Source: Wukongibacter sp050859025 (GTDB lineage Bacteria; Bacillota; Clostridia; Peptostreptococcales; Caminicellaceae). From it: a stretch of 64,000 bases of DNA. The stretch spans positions 1,798,001 to 1,862,000 of the forward strand of contig NZ_CP138200.1 of assembly GCF_050859025.1 (NCBI RefSeq), given 5' to 3'. A program made the translations under genes and the position numbers. This document shows positions 27,744 through 35,009 of the stretch, piece by piece (the first letter of the stretch is position 1; every line of letters begins with the position of its first letter). The notes beneath the pieces were generated by a model. That model worked only from the letters and a program-made list of their open reading frames with translations, searched no databases and was not told where the DNA came from.

Positions 27744-27997
27744 TAAAGTATATATAGAGTATCTGCATTATATAAGGTATTTTCAAAAATTTCCTTGATA
27801 GTTATGTCATCTAATTTTACGTTTTCTAATAGTTTAATAACATTTTTATAGTAATTGCTTTTAATCTCATTATCACATACAAACACTCTGCCTTTCTCAT
27901 CATTAATAAAGATACATAAATTCTCTTTATATTCAAATTCTACTTCTCTTCCCATTATCAAATCTTCAACCAGCATATCATAGCTGTATTTCTTCAT
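27743..27997 (-). CDS. Uncharacterised 84-aa protein
   Basis: Not recognised. Acidic, begins MKKYSYDMLVEDLIMG and ends NADTLYIL. The ATG at 27997 is chosen because CGGAG lies 8 nt upstream; a GTG 9 bp earlier touches the ribosome site. The last 14 codons lie in the segment duplicated beside the IS at 19.6 kb, so a second copy of its 3' end exists there. It is 130 bp upstream of the precursor gene on the same strand; membership of the RiPP operon is possible but unsupported. Confidence 0.5.
   Translation of the reverse strand: MKKYSYDMLVEDLIMGREVEFEYKENLCIFINDEKGRVFVCDNEIKSNYYKNVIKLLENVKLDDITIKEIFENTLYNADTLYIL
27744..27792. repeat. 49-bp segment shared with 19582-19630
   Basis: Exact match of 49 bases to the left flank of the IS256-type element. 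Here it is the 3' end of the 84-aa gene. Confidence 0.85.
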
Positions 27998-28041
27998 TAT
28001 CTTCACTCCGTTTTAAAGTATTTTTATTGCCGTAATTGAAA

Positions 28042-28088
28042 CACAAAAATAGACAGGATAGAAATTTTTTACCCTGTCCATTTTTGTG
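28042..28088. terminator. Long hairpin upstream of the 84-aa gene
   Basis: CACAAAAAT-A-GACAGG pairs with CCTGTC-C-ATTTTTGTG, a stem of 15 pairs plus a mismatch. It is a terminator-like structure readable on both strands; which transcript it ends is unclear. Confidence 0.55.
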
Positions 28089-28373
28089 AATATCAAAGAT
28101 TTACCGTATCCAAAGTGTATACTAATATGGGGTTACTTCAAACCATCCCTATGTATTTACTTTTTATTATTGTACAGATTTCTTAAATGAAGATTATTTA
28201 TTAATTTATAATATTTTTTTATCATGAGTAAAGAATCCTGCTTCGTAGCAATTACAAATACCAAATTCACTACTATAGAATCTAAATACAAACTCTATTT
28301 ACATTTATATAAATTGTTTATGAACTTTTTATTAGATTAGTAACTAATCGTGTTTGTAAAAAATTAGTCAAGA

Positions 28374-28408
28374 AGCTCAAATTTAATGAAATAATAAAAT
28401 TTGAGCTT
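28374..28408 (-). terminator. Terminator of the 28436-28753 repressor gene
   Basis: AAGCTCAAATTT pairs with AAATTTGAGCTT around AATGAAATAATA. It lies 27 bp after the repressor stop; on the minus strand it is followed by CTTGACTAATTTTTT. Confidence 0.65.
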
Positions 28409-28435
28409 TACATAGATTTAATTATTATTAAATAT

Positions 28436-28753
28436 CTAATCCAGATTATATTTTTGTTTCAATAGTTCAACATACTCTTCAATTTTAGCAATATCTTTTT
28501 CAGATAAATCACTGACATCAAAAGAAATATAGCCCATCTGTTTTGTATAAACATTTAAAATATCTGTTCTTCCAAGAAGATAATCAGTTGACACATCAAA
28601 AAAATCAGCAATTCCTTTTAAGGTTTCACAATCAGGCTTTCTCTTACCAGTCTCATACATTGCTATTGTACTCGAAGATAAATTAAGAAATTTTGCTAAT
28701 TGACGTTGAGTAATTTTCTTTTCACTTCTTAAATATTTTAATCTATTGTGCAT
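28436..28753 (-). CDS. XRE-family repressor (phage/ICE type)
   Basis: 105 aa with an N-terminal HTH_3 domain (KKITQRQLAKFLNLSSSTIAMYE, then DYLLGRTD) and a short C-terminal part of about 40 residues. The ATG at 28753 has GGTGA 7 nt upstream; an ATG 9 bp earlier is too close. It is divergent from a second XRE gene, and the four shared operator copies between them make a two-repressor switch likely. Confidence 0.88.
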   Translation of the reverse strand: MHNRLKYLRSEKKITQRQLAKFLNLSSSTIAMYETGKRKPDCETLKGIADFFDVSTDYLLGRTDILNVYTKQMGYISFDVSDLSEKDIAKIEEYVELLKQKYNLD

Positions 28754-28804
28754 AGCATTCACCTATTATTATCAAAGTTTTTAGATATGTATATTACAAA
28801 TTTA

Positions 28805-28930
28805 TCACTAAATGTGAGAAGTATCAAATGAATTAAATGAAAATCACAAAAAGTGAATAAAATGTATAAATTTGGTTGAAATGCTCGCTAAATGTGATAT
28901 AATTATAGAAAATATAATCACGAAATGTGA
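28805..28930. promoter_or_regulatory. Four 13-bp operator palindromes
   Basis: TCACTAAATGTGA at 28805-28817, TCACAAAAAGTGA at 28844-28856, TCGCTAAATGTGA at 28885-28897 and TCACGAAATGTGA at 28918-28930 share the pattern TCAC-N5-GTGA. The third fills the spacer of the rightward promoter and the fourth covers its start region, so bound repressor would block it. Confidence 0.8.
28876..28903 (+). promoter_or_regulatory. Promoter of the rightward XRE gene
   Basis: TTGAAA (28876-28881), a 16-bp spacer and TATAAT (28898-28903), about 50 bp before the gene at 28952. An operator palindrome occupies the spacer. Confidence 0.75.
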
Positions 28931-28951
28931 GTAAACGAGGAGGCAATTATA

Positions 28952-29152
28952 TTGAAATGTCTTAGAGAATTAAGAAGAGAGAGGAAATTAACTCAAAGAG
29001 AATTAGGAGAAAAAATTGGTATTTCAATGAGTTCAATTGCAATGTATGAAACTGGTGATAGAATTCCTAGTCTAAAAAAAGCAAAAAAAATTGCTAAATT
29101 TTTTCAGATACCATTAGAAGAAATTTCATTCGGAGAGAGTGTGAATAATTAA
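28952..29152 (+). CDS. Small XRE-family regulator
   Basis: 66 aa, essentially one HTH_3 domain (RKLTQRELGEKIGISMSSIAMYE then IPLEEISFG). TTG start with GAGGAGG 8 nt upstream. Its HTH recognition region SMSSIAMYETG is very close to SSSTIAMYETG of the divergent repressor, so both probably bind the same palindromes, as Cro and CI do. Two small membrane peptides follow. Confidence 0.85.
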   Translation: MKCLRELRRERKLTQRELGEKIGISMSSIAMYETGDRIPSLKKAKKIAKFFQIPLEEISFGESVNN

Positions 29153-29288
29153 GTAAGTAAAAATTAAATAGTTTTGAAAATACCATAAGTCTATATGCAA
29201 AATAGCTTCAAGTAAGATGGGAGCTTGCTTATATGAAATTGTATATATTTGAAAACATAAAAACAAAACTCAAAGGAGGCTCAAAAAA

Positions 29289-29411
29289 ATGCTACTAGGA
29301 ATCCCGTTAAAAGACAGAATCTACGGATTTGTAGCCTGGGTGATAATCCTACTAATTATGTTAGGCTACAAAAAACTCAAAAAACGCAAAGGGCAAAAAT
29401 CCAACAAGTAA
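29289..29411 (+). CDS. Small membrane peptide (40 aa)
   Basis: A perfect AAAGGAGG is 9 nt before the ATG. The product begins MLLGIPLKDRIYGF, has one hydrophobic helix (VAWVIILLIMLGY) and a strongly basic tail (KKLKKRKGQK). This is the shape of holin-like, toxin-like or phage-type small peptides. It lies 137 bp after the XRE gene on the same strand. Function unknown. Confidence 0.55.
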   Translation: MLLGIPLKDRIYGFVAWVIILLIMLGYKKLKKRKGQKSNK

Positions 29412-29563
29412 TAAAATCATTATAATTCAGCTTAAGAATTTATTAAGAAAAAATTCATAAAATGTAATGAAGGAAATCAAAGATTTATGAAGAAAGTCTT
29501 TAGTGAGGTTTGGTAAATACATAGTGGGTAATAGATTTTATATGAGAAAAGAGGGAATAGACT

Positions 29564-29785
29564 ATGCATGGATTAAAGCTAGGTCTAGTAGAAGTTGGCT
29601 GGACTTTTGTATTTCAAATAGTAAACACAATATTTATAATAGCAATAGCCTGTGCAATTGGCTATGTGATTTTCAAACTACCTTCTCTATTTAGACTGCC
29701 AAGGATTATCAAGGAACGTGATGAAAGGATTGATATTCTAGAGAAAAAGATAAATGACCTAGAAAAGAAAATAAGTGAAAAATGA
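29564..29785 (+). CDS. Holin-like (BhlA/UviB-type) small protein
   Basis: 73 aa: an N-terminal membrane segment (FVFQIVNTIFIIAIACAIGY) and a C-terminal coiled coil (ERDERIDILEKKINDLEKK). This plan matches BhlA/UviB proteins associated with bacteriocins and prophages, although sequence identity cannot be judged here. The ATG has GAGGGA 7 nt upstream. It follows the XRE switch and the 40-aa peptide, so the three may be a remnant of a phage-derived unit. Confidence 0.55.
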   Translation: MHGLKLGLVEVGWTFVFQIVNTIFIIAIACAIGYVIFKLPSLFRLPRIIKERDERIDILEKKINDLEKKISEK

Positions 29786-29856
29786 TATAAAAAAGACACA
29801 ATGAATACACATGGATTAGCTATAATTATTCATATCTAAACAAAGGGAGGCGTATT

Positions 29857-30471
29857 ATGTTGAAAAAATTAATTACTGTAATGTTATGTATATTCCTATT
29901 TATAGGGTTAACTGCCTGTGGCAAGACTGAGGAGCCAGAGGTGAAACCAGATGAGGAAACAAATATAGAAGAGAATGCACAAGAAAATACAGAAGAAAGT
30001 ATAGGCGAAGATGACAGCTTTGAGAAAAATCCTGTTGCGGGGAAGGTAATAGGTGAGTTTTCTGCTGAGGATTTAGATGGAAATACTGTGACAAATAAGG
30101 TTTTTGAGGAAAATGATTTAACAGTTTTGAACATTTGGGGAACCTTTTGTGGACCATGTATCGAAGAAATCCCCGAGCTTGAAGAGATACAGAATCATTT
30201 TAAGGATAAAAAAGTTAAGGTGATTGGACTTGTTATTGATAAAGAAAAGGAGGAAGCTATCAATATAATGAAGCAAGTGGAAGCTAAGTACACAAACATT
30301 ATTCCAGATAGCGTGTTAGATAAGGATATAGTAACATCATTTGAGTATGTACCTGCTACTATATTTATTAATTCAGAGGGAGAAGTACTTAAGACCTTTA
30401 TTGCAGGTTCAAGTGAATTCGAAGTCTTTAAGGGTACTATTGAAGAGATATTAGCTGGTGATAAAGAATAA
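29857..30471 (+). CDS. Thioredoxin-like (TlpA/ResA) lipoprotein
   Basis: Extracytoplasmic thiol-disulfide protein of 204 aa. A lipobox LTAC at about residue 21 anchors it to the membrane; an acidic linker follows, then a thioredoxin fold with active site CGPC in NIWGTFCGPCIEEIPEL and the cis-Pro region VPATIFIN. AAAGGGAGG precedes the ATG. It is followed immediately by a CXXC mini-protein and a polyferredoxin membrane protein, so it probably receives electrons from them. Confidence 0.9.
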   Translation: MLKKLITVMLCIFLFIGLTACGKTEEPEVKPDEETNIEENAQENTEESIGEDDSFEKNPVAGKVIGEFSAEDLDGNTVTNKVFEENDLTVLNIWGTFCGPCIEEIPELEEIQNHFKDKKVKVIGLVIDKEKEEAINIMKQVEAKYTNIIPDSVLDKDIVTSFEYVPATIFINSEGEVLKTFIAGSSEFEVFKGTIEEILAGDKE

Positions 30472-30488
30472 TTATTTTAGGTGATTTT

Positions 30489-30626
30489 ATGGGAAAAAGA
30501 ATTTCTAGGATAGGATTTTTGATTTTAGGGTCTTTATTTGTAATGATAGGCATAACTAGGGGAGAGGTTTCTAAGCTTTTTATAAAGGCAATAAATATTT
30601 GTTTGGAGTGTATAGGGATTGGTTAA
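30489..30626 (+). CDS. CD1871A-family CXXC mini-protein (45 aa)
   Basis: One transmembrane helix (IGFLILGSLFVMIGITRG) and the C-terminal signature KAINICLECIGIG with its CxxC pair. This is the pattern of the small CXXC proteins that accompany thioredoxin-like and 4Fe-4S membrane proteins in clostridia. Its stop overlaps the next gene by 8 bp. The start is ATG 17 bp after the lipoprotein stop. The role in electron relay is inferred from context. Confidence 0.75.
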   Translation: MGKRISRIGFLILGSLFVMIGITRGEVSKLFIKAINICLECIGIG

Positions 30627-31446
30627 GTTACATAGAAAGATAATACAAGTAATCAGTACTTTGATTACTAATGTAAATATAAAGGGATTTTTCGAGGGGA
30701 AAATATATAGAGGAAGCTTAAAGAAAGTCTGTGTACCTGGGTTGAATTGTTATTCATGCCCAGGTGCTGTTGGTTCTTGTCCAATAGGGTCCCTACAGGC
30801 TGTAATAGGGAGTGCTAAATATAGGATATCCTATTATGTATTTGGACTACTTATATTGTTTGGTGTGACTATGGGAAGGTTTGTATGTGGATTTTTATGT
30901 CCCTTTGGGTTGGTACAGGAGCTTTTGTATAAGGTAAGATCTAAAAAGCTCAGTATTCCGAGGTGGAGTAAATATATAAAGTATGGTGTGCTAATTGTAT
31001 TTGTTGTATTACTTCCCATACTTTGGGTCAATAAGGTAGGCATAGGAGATCCAGCTTTTTGTAAGTATATATGTCCTGCGGGGACCTTGGAGGGTGGAAT
31101 ACCTTTGGTATTAACTAATCCTGCTCTTAAAGAGAGTGTTGGAGCATTATATGCTTGGAAGCTAGGGCTTCTAGTGATTACTATTATAGCTTCGATTATT
31201 ATATTTAGACCATTTTGTAAGGTGCTATGTCCCTTAGGGGCTATATATGGATTGTTTAATCCCATTAGCTTTTATAGGTATGAGATAGATAATGATAAAT
31301 GTACGAGCTGTGGAAAATGTTCGAAGCTTTGTAAAATGGATGTGGAGGTTTATAAGAAGCCTAATAGCTCTGAGTGCATTAGGTGTGGTGAGTGTAAGGA
31401 TGCTTGTCCTGCTAAGGCTATTGATAGTGGATTTAAGGGCCAATAG
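30619..31446 (+). CDS. 4Fe-4S polyferredoxin membrane protein (NapH/CcoG-like)
   Basis: 275 aa with about four membrane helices and many cysteines: CYSCPGAVGSCPIG near the N-terminus, CGFLCPFG, CKYICPAG and CKVLCPLG at membrane edges, and two classical CxxCxxCxxxC clusters at the C-terminus (CTSCGKCSKLC and CIRCGECKDACP). It should pass electrons between cytoplasmic donors and the cell exterior. TTG start at 30619 overlapping the CXXC mini-protein. Together with the two preceding genes it forms a compact three-gene redox operon. Confidence 0.88.
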   Translation: MVKLHRKIIQVISTLITNVNIKGFFEGKIYRGSLKKVCVPGLNCYSCPGAVGSCPIGSLQAVIGSAKYRISYYVFGLLILFGVTMGRFVCGFLCPFGLVQELLYKVRSKKLSIPRWSKYIKYGVLIVFVVLLPILWVNKVGIGDPAFCKYICPAGTLEGGIPLVLTNPALKESVGALYAWKLGLLVITIIASIIIFRPFCKVLCPLGAIYGLFNPISFYRYEIDNDKCTSCGKCSKLCKMDVEVYKKPNSSECIRCGECKDACPAKAIDSGFKGQ

Positions 31447-31524
31447 CTTTGTATCAGAAACGAGTGACTTAAGCATATGTTATAATATGTAATGGGAATT
31501 TTGATTAATAGGGAGGATGACTTT

Positions 31525-32445
31525 ATGAAAAATAAGGTTATTATAGGAATATTATTTGGGGTGCTTTTAATAAGTAATTTTAGTATGTATTTATTGGTTA
31601 ATAATATGAATGGAAAGGTAGAGGATATAGAAGGTATAGTTAGAATTATAAATGATAGTATGAATGATGTAGAGTCAGATGTCTATAGATCTGTTAATAG
31701 ATTGGTTGAAGAAAAAAGATGGCTATATGATATTGAAACTGAAGTAAAGGCCGTAAGTGAAGATTTGAAGAATGCCAAGTTATCAGTGTCTTGGAGTGTA
31801 AGGGAGCTTGATAAGGGTGCTAGTATGTATTTACTCTATGGTGTTCGAGATGAGACAAGTAATGAGGTAGCTGAGTGGAAGGAAGTCAGTGTACCGGATT
31901 CTGACGATCTGAGCTATAGGATTGAACTAAATGTCCCCTTTGTTAATAACTATAGGTTTAAGGTGCTGGCGAGGGGGGATAATAGATCTATTAGTCAGGA
32001 GCTTGATGAAATTGATCTTTTAGATAAATTGGAGGATAGAATGGATATAGATATTGATCCTAATGGCAAGACGTCTTCCGGTAAGCATGTTAAATTTAGT
32101 TTTGATGTAGATGTGTATAATAGATATGATTTTAGGCATCTTGGTCAAGTTAATGATGGGTTTGATGGAAATTTATTAAGGATAAAAAATATCAATCTTA
32201 AGGTTTATAGTAATGATGTATTAAAAAAGGAAATTGCGCTTTATAAGGATGGAAAAGTGGTTGATAATGGGGATGGAGTAAGTTATCATAAAGGGCCTAA
32301 GCATATAAGGGATATGAATGTTGAGGAAATAGAACACAGTCTAACCCTTGAGTATGATAGTGTAGAGGACAGTGATGAGGTGGTTGAGGTTATTGTGGAG
32401 GATTATTTAGGTAGAACTTATACTGAGAAGAGTCGTGGTATGTAG
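31525..32445 (+). CDS. Uncharacterised membrane-anchored extracytoplasmic protein
   Basis: 306 aa. ATG 31525 is chosen over ATG 31492 because GGGAGG lies 8 nt upstream of it. One N-terminal signal anchor (VIIGILFGVLLISNFSMYLLV), a helical segment (about 30-75) and then beta-rich domains. I recognise no family. It is separated by about 80 bp from the redox operon and may be co-transcribed. Confidence 0.6.
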   Translation: MKNKVIIGILFGVLLISNFSMYLLVNNMNGKVEDIEGIVRIINDSMNDVESDVYRSVNRLVEEKRWLYDIETEVKAVSEDLKNAKLSVSWSVRELDKGASMYLLYGVRDETSNEVAEWKEVSVPDSDDLSYRIELNVPFVNNYRFKVLARGDNRSISQELDEIDLLDKLEDRMDIDIDPNGKTSSGKHVKFSFDVDVYNRYDFRHLGQVNDGFDGNLLRIKNINLKVYSNDVLKKEIALYKDGKVVDNGDGVSYHKGPKHIRDMNVEEIEHSLTLEYDSVEDSDEVVEVIVEDYLGRTYTEKSRGM

Positions 32446-32468
32446 AGTTTTGAGATTAAGATAGTTTA

Positions 32469-32532
32469 TGACACAGGTACAGACCCCCAGACACACTGAA
32501 AAGAGCGTGTCTGGGGGTCTGTGCTTGTGTCA
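32469..32532. repeat. Large REP-like palindrome between convergent genes
   Basis: Arms of 26 bp (TGACACAGGTACAGACCCCC and on) match with two differences around a 12-nt loop. It is far richer in GC than its surroundings and has no T run. It resembles the TGACAC-bounded palindromes dispersed in many Firmicutes. Confidence 0.65.
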
Positions 32533-32605
32533 TATTTTCATTTGAGTGGTGAAGTTAGGCTTCCCATTAAGGGTTTTGATGGTTGTGCTTTTAGTCGGTT
32601 GCCAT

Positions 32606-33889
32606 TTAGACTAAGATGCTTTTTATGTTGGATATATTGCATTTCTTTGTTTCGCCTGTGGTCATTAATTTTATGATTACCTCGCTGGAGGATATTTCGT
32701 TTTCTCCTATGATTATTACATAAGGAATATTGTTTTTGTTAGCTGTATTTAAGATTTTGTTTAGTTTTCTTTTGCTCATGTTTATCTCTACCCTTAGACC
32801 TTCTCTTCTGAGACTGTTGGCTATTTTTAGACATTCTTTTTCTGTGCCAAGTGGGATTAATAGCAGATCTATCATGGAGATATTCTCTGACTCATTTTTC
32901 ATTTTAAGTGCTGTGTAGATTACGTCTAGACCGAAGGAGATTCCTACTGCTGGATATTCTATACCATTGTTTAGGAAACCGCCGATTATTTTGTCGTATC
33001 TTCCACCGCTTCCTATGCTGGAGTTTATGCTCCCGTTAGTTAGGAAGATTTCGTAGATGGTTCCTGTATATATACCTAGTCCTCGGGCTAGGTAGGGATT
33101 GAAGCTTACCTTGTCCAGAAGTCCTAGGCTGTTTAAGTAGTCGTTTAGTTCCTGTAGCTCTTCAATGCCTTCTTTTACTAGGGGGCTGTCGAAGTTTTTT
33201 AGGAAGAATTCTAGGATATTTTCTTTCTTAGTGTTTATTATGTCGTATAGTTTGTCAATGATGGGGTCATCTATTTTCTTTTCTCCAAGCTCCTTTTTAA
33301 CTCCGCTCCAGCCTATTTTTTCTATTTTATCTAGGGTTAGTACTATGCTGTTTAGAGTATTATTATCTATTCCTATGGAGGATAGTATTCCAAATAGGAG
33401 CTTTCTATTGTTATAGGATATATAAACATCTAAATCCAGTCTCTCAAAGGCTTGGAAGGCCATAGATATTAGTTCCGCCTCCGCTAGCATAGATTTTATT
33501 CCAACTACATCGACATCACATTGTATAAACTCCCTTGATCTCCCTGTTTTAACGGGACCATCCCTGAAGACCTTTCCTATTTCATATCTTTTAAAGGGCA
33601 TGGGGAGATTTGGATTCATGCCTATGACCTTGGCGAAGGGGACTGTTAGATCATATCTTAATCCTAGTTCACGGCTTCCTTGGTCGTTGAGGGTATATAC
33701 CTCCTTTAGTATTTCTGCACCGCCTCCGTATTTTGATGCTAAAAGGTCGTAGAGACAGATGGTCGGTGTCTCAAGGGGCATATAGCTAAATTGTCTGAAG
33801 GTTTCCTCTAGTGTTCTTTTTATTTTGTTTCTAAGCTGCTGATCTTCGGGTAAAAAATCCCTTGTTCCTTTTAAATTTCTAAGCTTCAT
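32606..33889 (-). CDS. hisS: Histidyl-tRNA synthetase
   Basis: Class II aminoacyl-tRNA synthetase charging tRNA-His. The N-terminal RNLKGTRDFLPE, motif 2 region KVFRDGPVKTGRSREFIQCD, the HisRS-specific loop LARGLGIYTGTIYEI (the usual RGLDYYTG has Gly-Ile in place of Asp-Tyr), motif 3 AVGISFGLDVIY and a C-terminal anticodon-binding domain starting at MIDLLLIPLG are all present. The length of 427 aa is normal. It is preceded by an attenuator with a His-codon leader peptide and has no T-box motif. The loop substitution could mark a divergent subtype or second copy. Confidence 0.92.
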   Translation of the reverse strand: MKLRNLKGTRDFLPEDQQLRNKIKRTLEETFRQFSYMPLETPTICLYDLLASKYGGGAEILKEVYTLNDQGSRELGLRYDLTVPFAKVIGMNPNLPMPFKRYEIGKVFRDGPVKTGRSREFIQCDVDVVGIKSMLAEAELISMAFQAFERLDLDVYISYNNRKLLFGILSSIGIDNNTLNSIVLTLDKIEKIGWSGVKKELGEKKIDDPIIDKLYDIINTKKENILEFFLKNFDSPLVKEGIEELQELNDYLNSLGLLDKVSFNPYLARGLGIYTGTIYEIFLTNGSINSSIGSGGRYDKIIGGFLNNGIEYPAVGISFGLDVIYTALKMKNESENISMIDLLLIPLGTEKECLKIANSLRREGLRVEINMSKRKLNKILNTANKNNIPYVIIIGENEISSSEVIIKLMTTGETKKCNISNIKSILV

Positions 33890-33933
33890 GATTATACCTC
33901 CTATATTTTTTTGGGTTGATGTCTGAATATAGA

Positions 33934-34035
33934 TATAGAGATTCCAGCTAAAACTTTAATTTATACACATCAGAAATCCCCATAAGCATCGGATATTTTG
34001 ATATGTATAAATTAAGATTTACTTGGAACTGTATA
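33934..34035. mobile_element. MITE-like palindromic element, copy 2
   Basis: Same 102-bp unit as at 7800, from TATAGAGATTCCAG to GGAACTGTATA. It is inserted between the his attenuator terminator and hisS, so every read-through transcript of hisS carries it as a large hairpin. Confidence 0.8.
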
Positions 34036-34076
34036 TAAATAAAAAAGCCATATAGGCTTTTACACCTATATGGCTT
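34036..34076 (-). terminator. Attenuator terminator of hisS
   Basis: On the minus strand AAGCCATATAGG (34076-34065) pairs exactly with CCTATATGGCTT (34056-34045) around TGTAAAAG, followed by TTTTTATTTATATAC. A strong intrinsic terminator about 150 bp before hisS. Confidence 0.88.
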
Positions 34077-34300
34077 AAGATTTGATTTTAATCACCATTA
34101 GATGCGAGCCCTTTAATTGAAACACAATTAGAGCTCGCATCTATGGTTATATGTCCATAGTTACAAACTCTGCTCTAATGATGATGAAGTTTTGAGGATT
34201 GATTTAAGTTGTTTAGGTTTTTTATGTTCATAATTTATCACCTTAATAGACTTTATAAAAGATTTTTATTAATGCTATCATATATCGTTTATTTTAGCAA
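34041..34300 (-). promoter_or_regulatory. Histidine attenuator leader of hisS
   Basis: Read on the minus strand it holds a promoter (TTGCTA at 34300-34295, 17 bp, TAGCAT at 34277-34272), the leader peptide, a hairpin of about 18 bp from GATGCGAGC, and the terminator. The His codons plus stop (34185-34175, ATCATCATTAG) can pair over 11 bp with CTAATGGTGAT (34101-34091), one G-U pair included. A ribosome stalled at the His codons would therefore change the downstream folding. No T-box sequence (AGGGTGGNACCGCG) is present. Confidence 0.8.
34175..34231 (-). CDS. hisS leader peptide (18 aa, ends His-His-His)
   Basis: ATG with AAGGTGAT 7 nt upstream; 18 codons reading MNIKNLNNLNQSSKLHHH, then TAG. 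Three consecutive His codons (CAT) directly before the stop are the hallmark of an attenuation leader that senses charged tRNA-His. A long hairpin and an intrinsic terminator follow, then hisS. Confidence 0.8.
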   Translation of the reverse strand: MNIKNLNNLNQSSKLHHH

Positions 34301-34566
34301 GTAGGTTTATAAAAAATTTGTTTTGAGCTTTGAGGACAGATGTAATTTTTTCGGAAACATTAGTACATGACCTTTAGAAGGGACTGTAAGTAGCCCAGTT
34401 ACTTAGATTTTGGAATGTAGAATAAAAAATAGTATAATAAGACTATTTTATTATGCACAAATCATTTTTATTATAATAAATAGAGGATTTTCCATTTTGA
34501 GGACGAAGAGTAATATATAGACGAGTATCAATAATAGGAATTTTAAAGAAGTGTAGTATGTGTTAT
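34301..34566. other. Intergenic, nothing recognised
   Basis: AT-rich stretch right of the his leader promoter and left of the third MITE copy. No frame, hairpin or promoter stands out. Confidence 0.4.
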
Positions 34567-34670
34567 TATAGAGATTCCAGTCAAAAATTTAATTTATACA
34601 CATCAAAAATCCTAAGATTTATCAGATATTTTGATATGTATAAATTAAGATTTACTTGAAATTTTCTATA
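34567..34670. mobile_element. MITE-like palindromic element, copy 3
   Basis: Third copy, from TATAGAGATTCCAG to ATTTTCTATA; more diverged than the other two in its centre and right end, but with the same arms. Confidence 0.78.
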
Positions 34671-35009
34671 CAGGTTGATAAAGCCTAGGTACTTTTGGAA
34701 TGACTGGTGGCAGCTAGATAGGTTTATATCTTATGTTTTTTTGCAAAGGCTAAGATGTATTCTGTTATTCTTTAGAATTCTGTGTTATCTATATAAATTT
34801 ATTAATGAAGGTCATGCTTTTCCATAAGCAAAGAAACCTAGAAGGAATGTATTAGACACTTCTGTTTTTCGTATATGGACAATAGGGGGTGTCTTAGATT
34901 TTGTTAAGATTTCTATAAATATTTATGTTTGCCGACAAAATTCGACGTTCTTTCTTTGAGGAAAAGTATATAATGAATCTAAATATGATTGATGAGTTAG
35001 GTGATTCCT
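34671..35009. other. Upstream region of the FapA-like gene
   Basis: No gene seen. A likely -10 (TATAAT at 34969-34974) precedes the gene by about 35 bp. TTCGACG at 34941-34947 is one base off a reversed Spo0A box (TTCGACA), which is suggestive at best. Confidence 0.35.

Noticed and set aside
33890..34240. T-box leader for hisS
   Set aside because: No AGGGTGGNACCGCG-type sequence on either strand; the His-codon leader and terminator explain the structure better.
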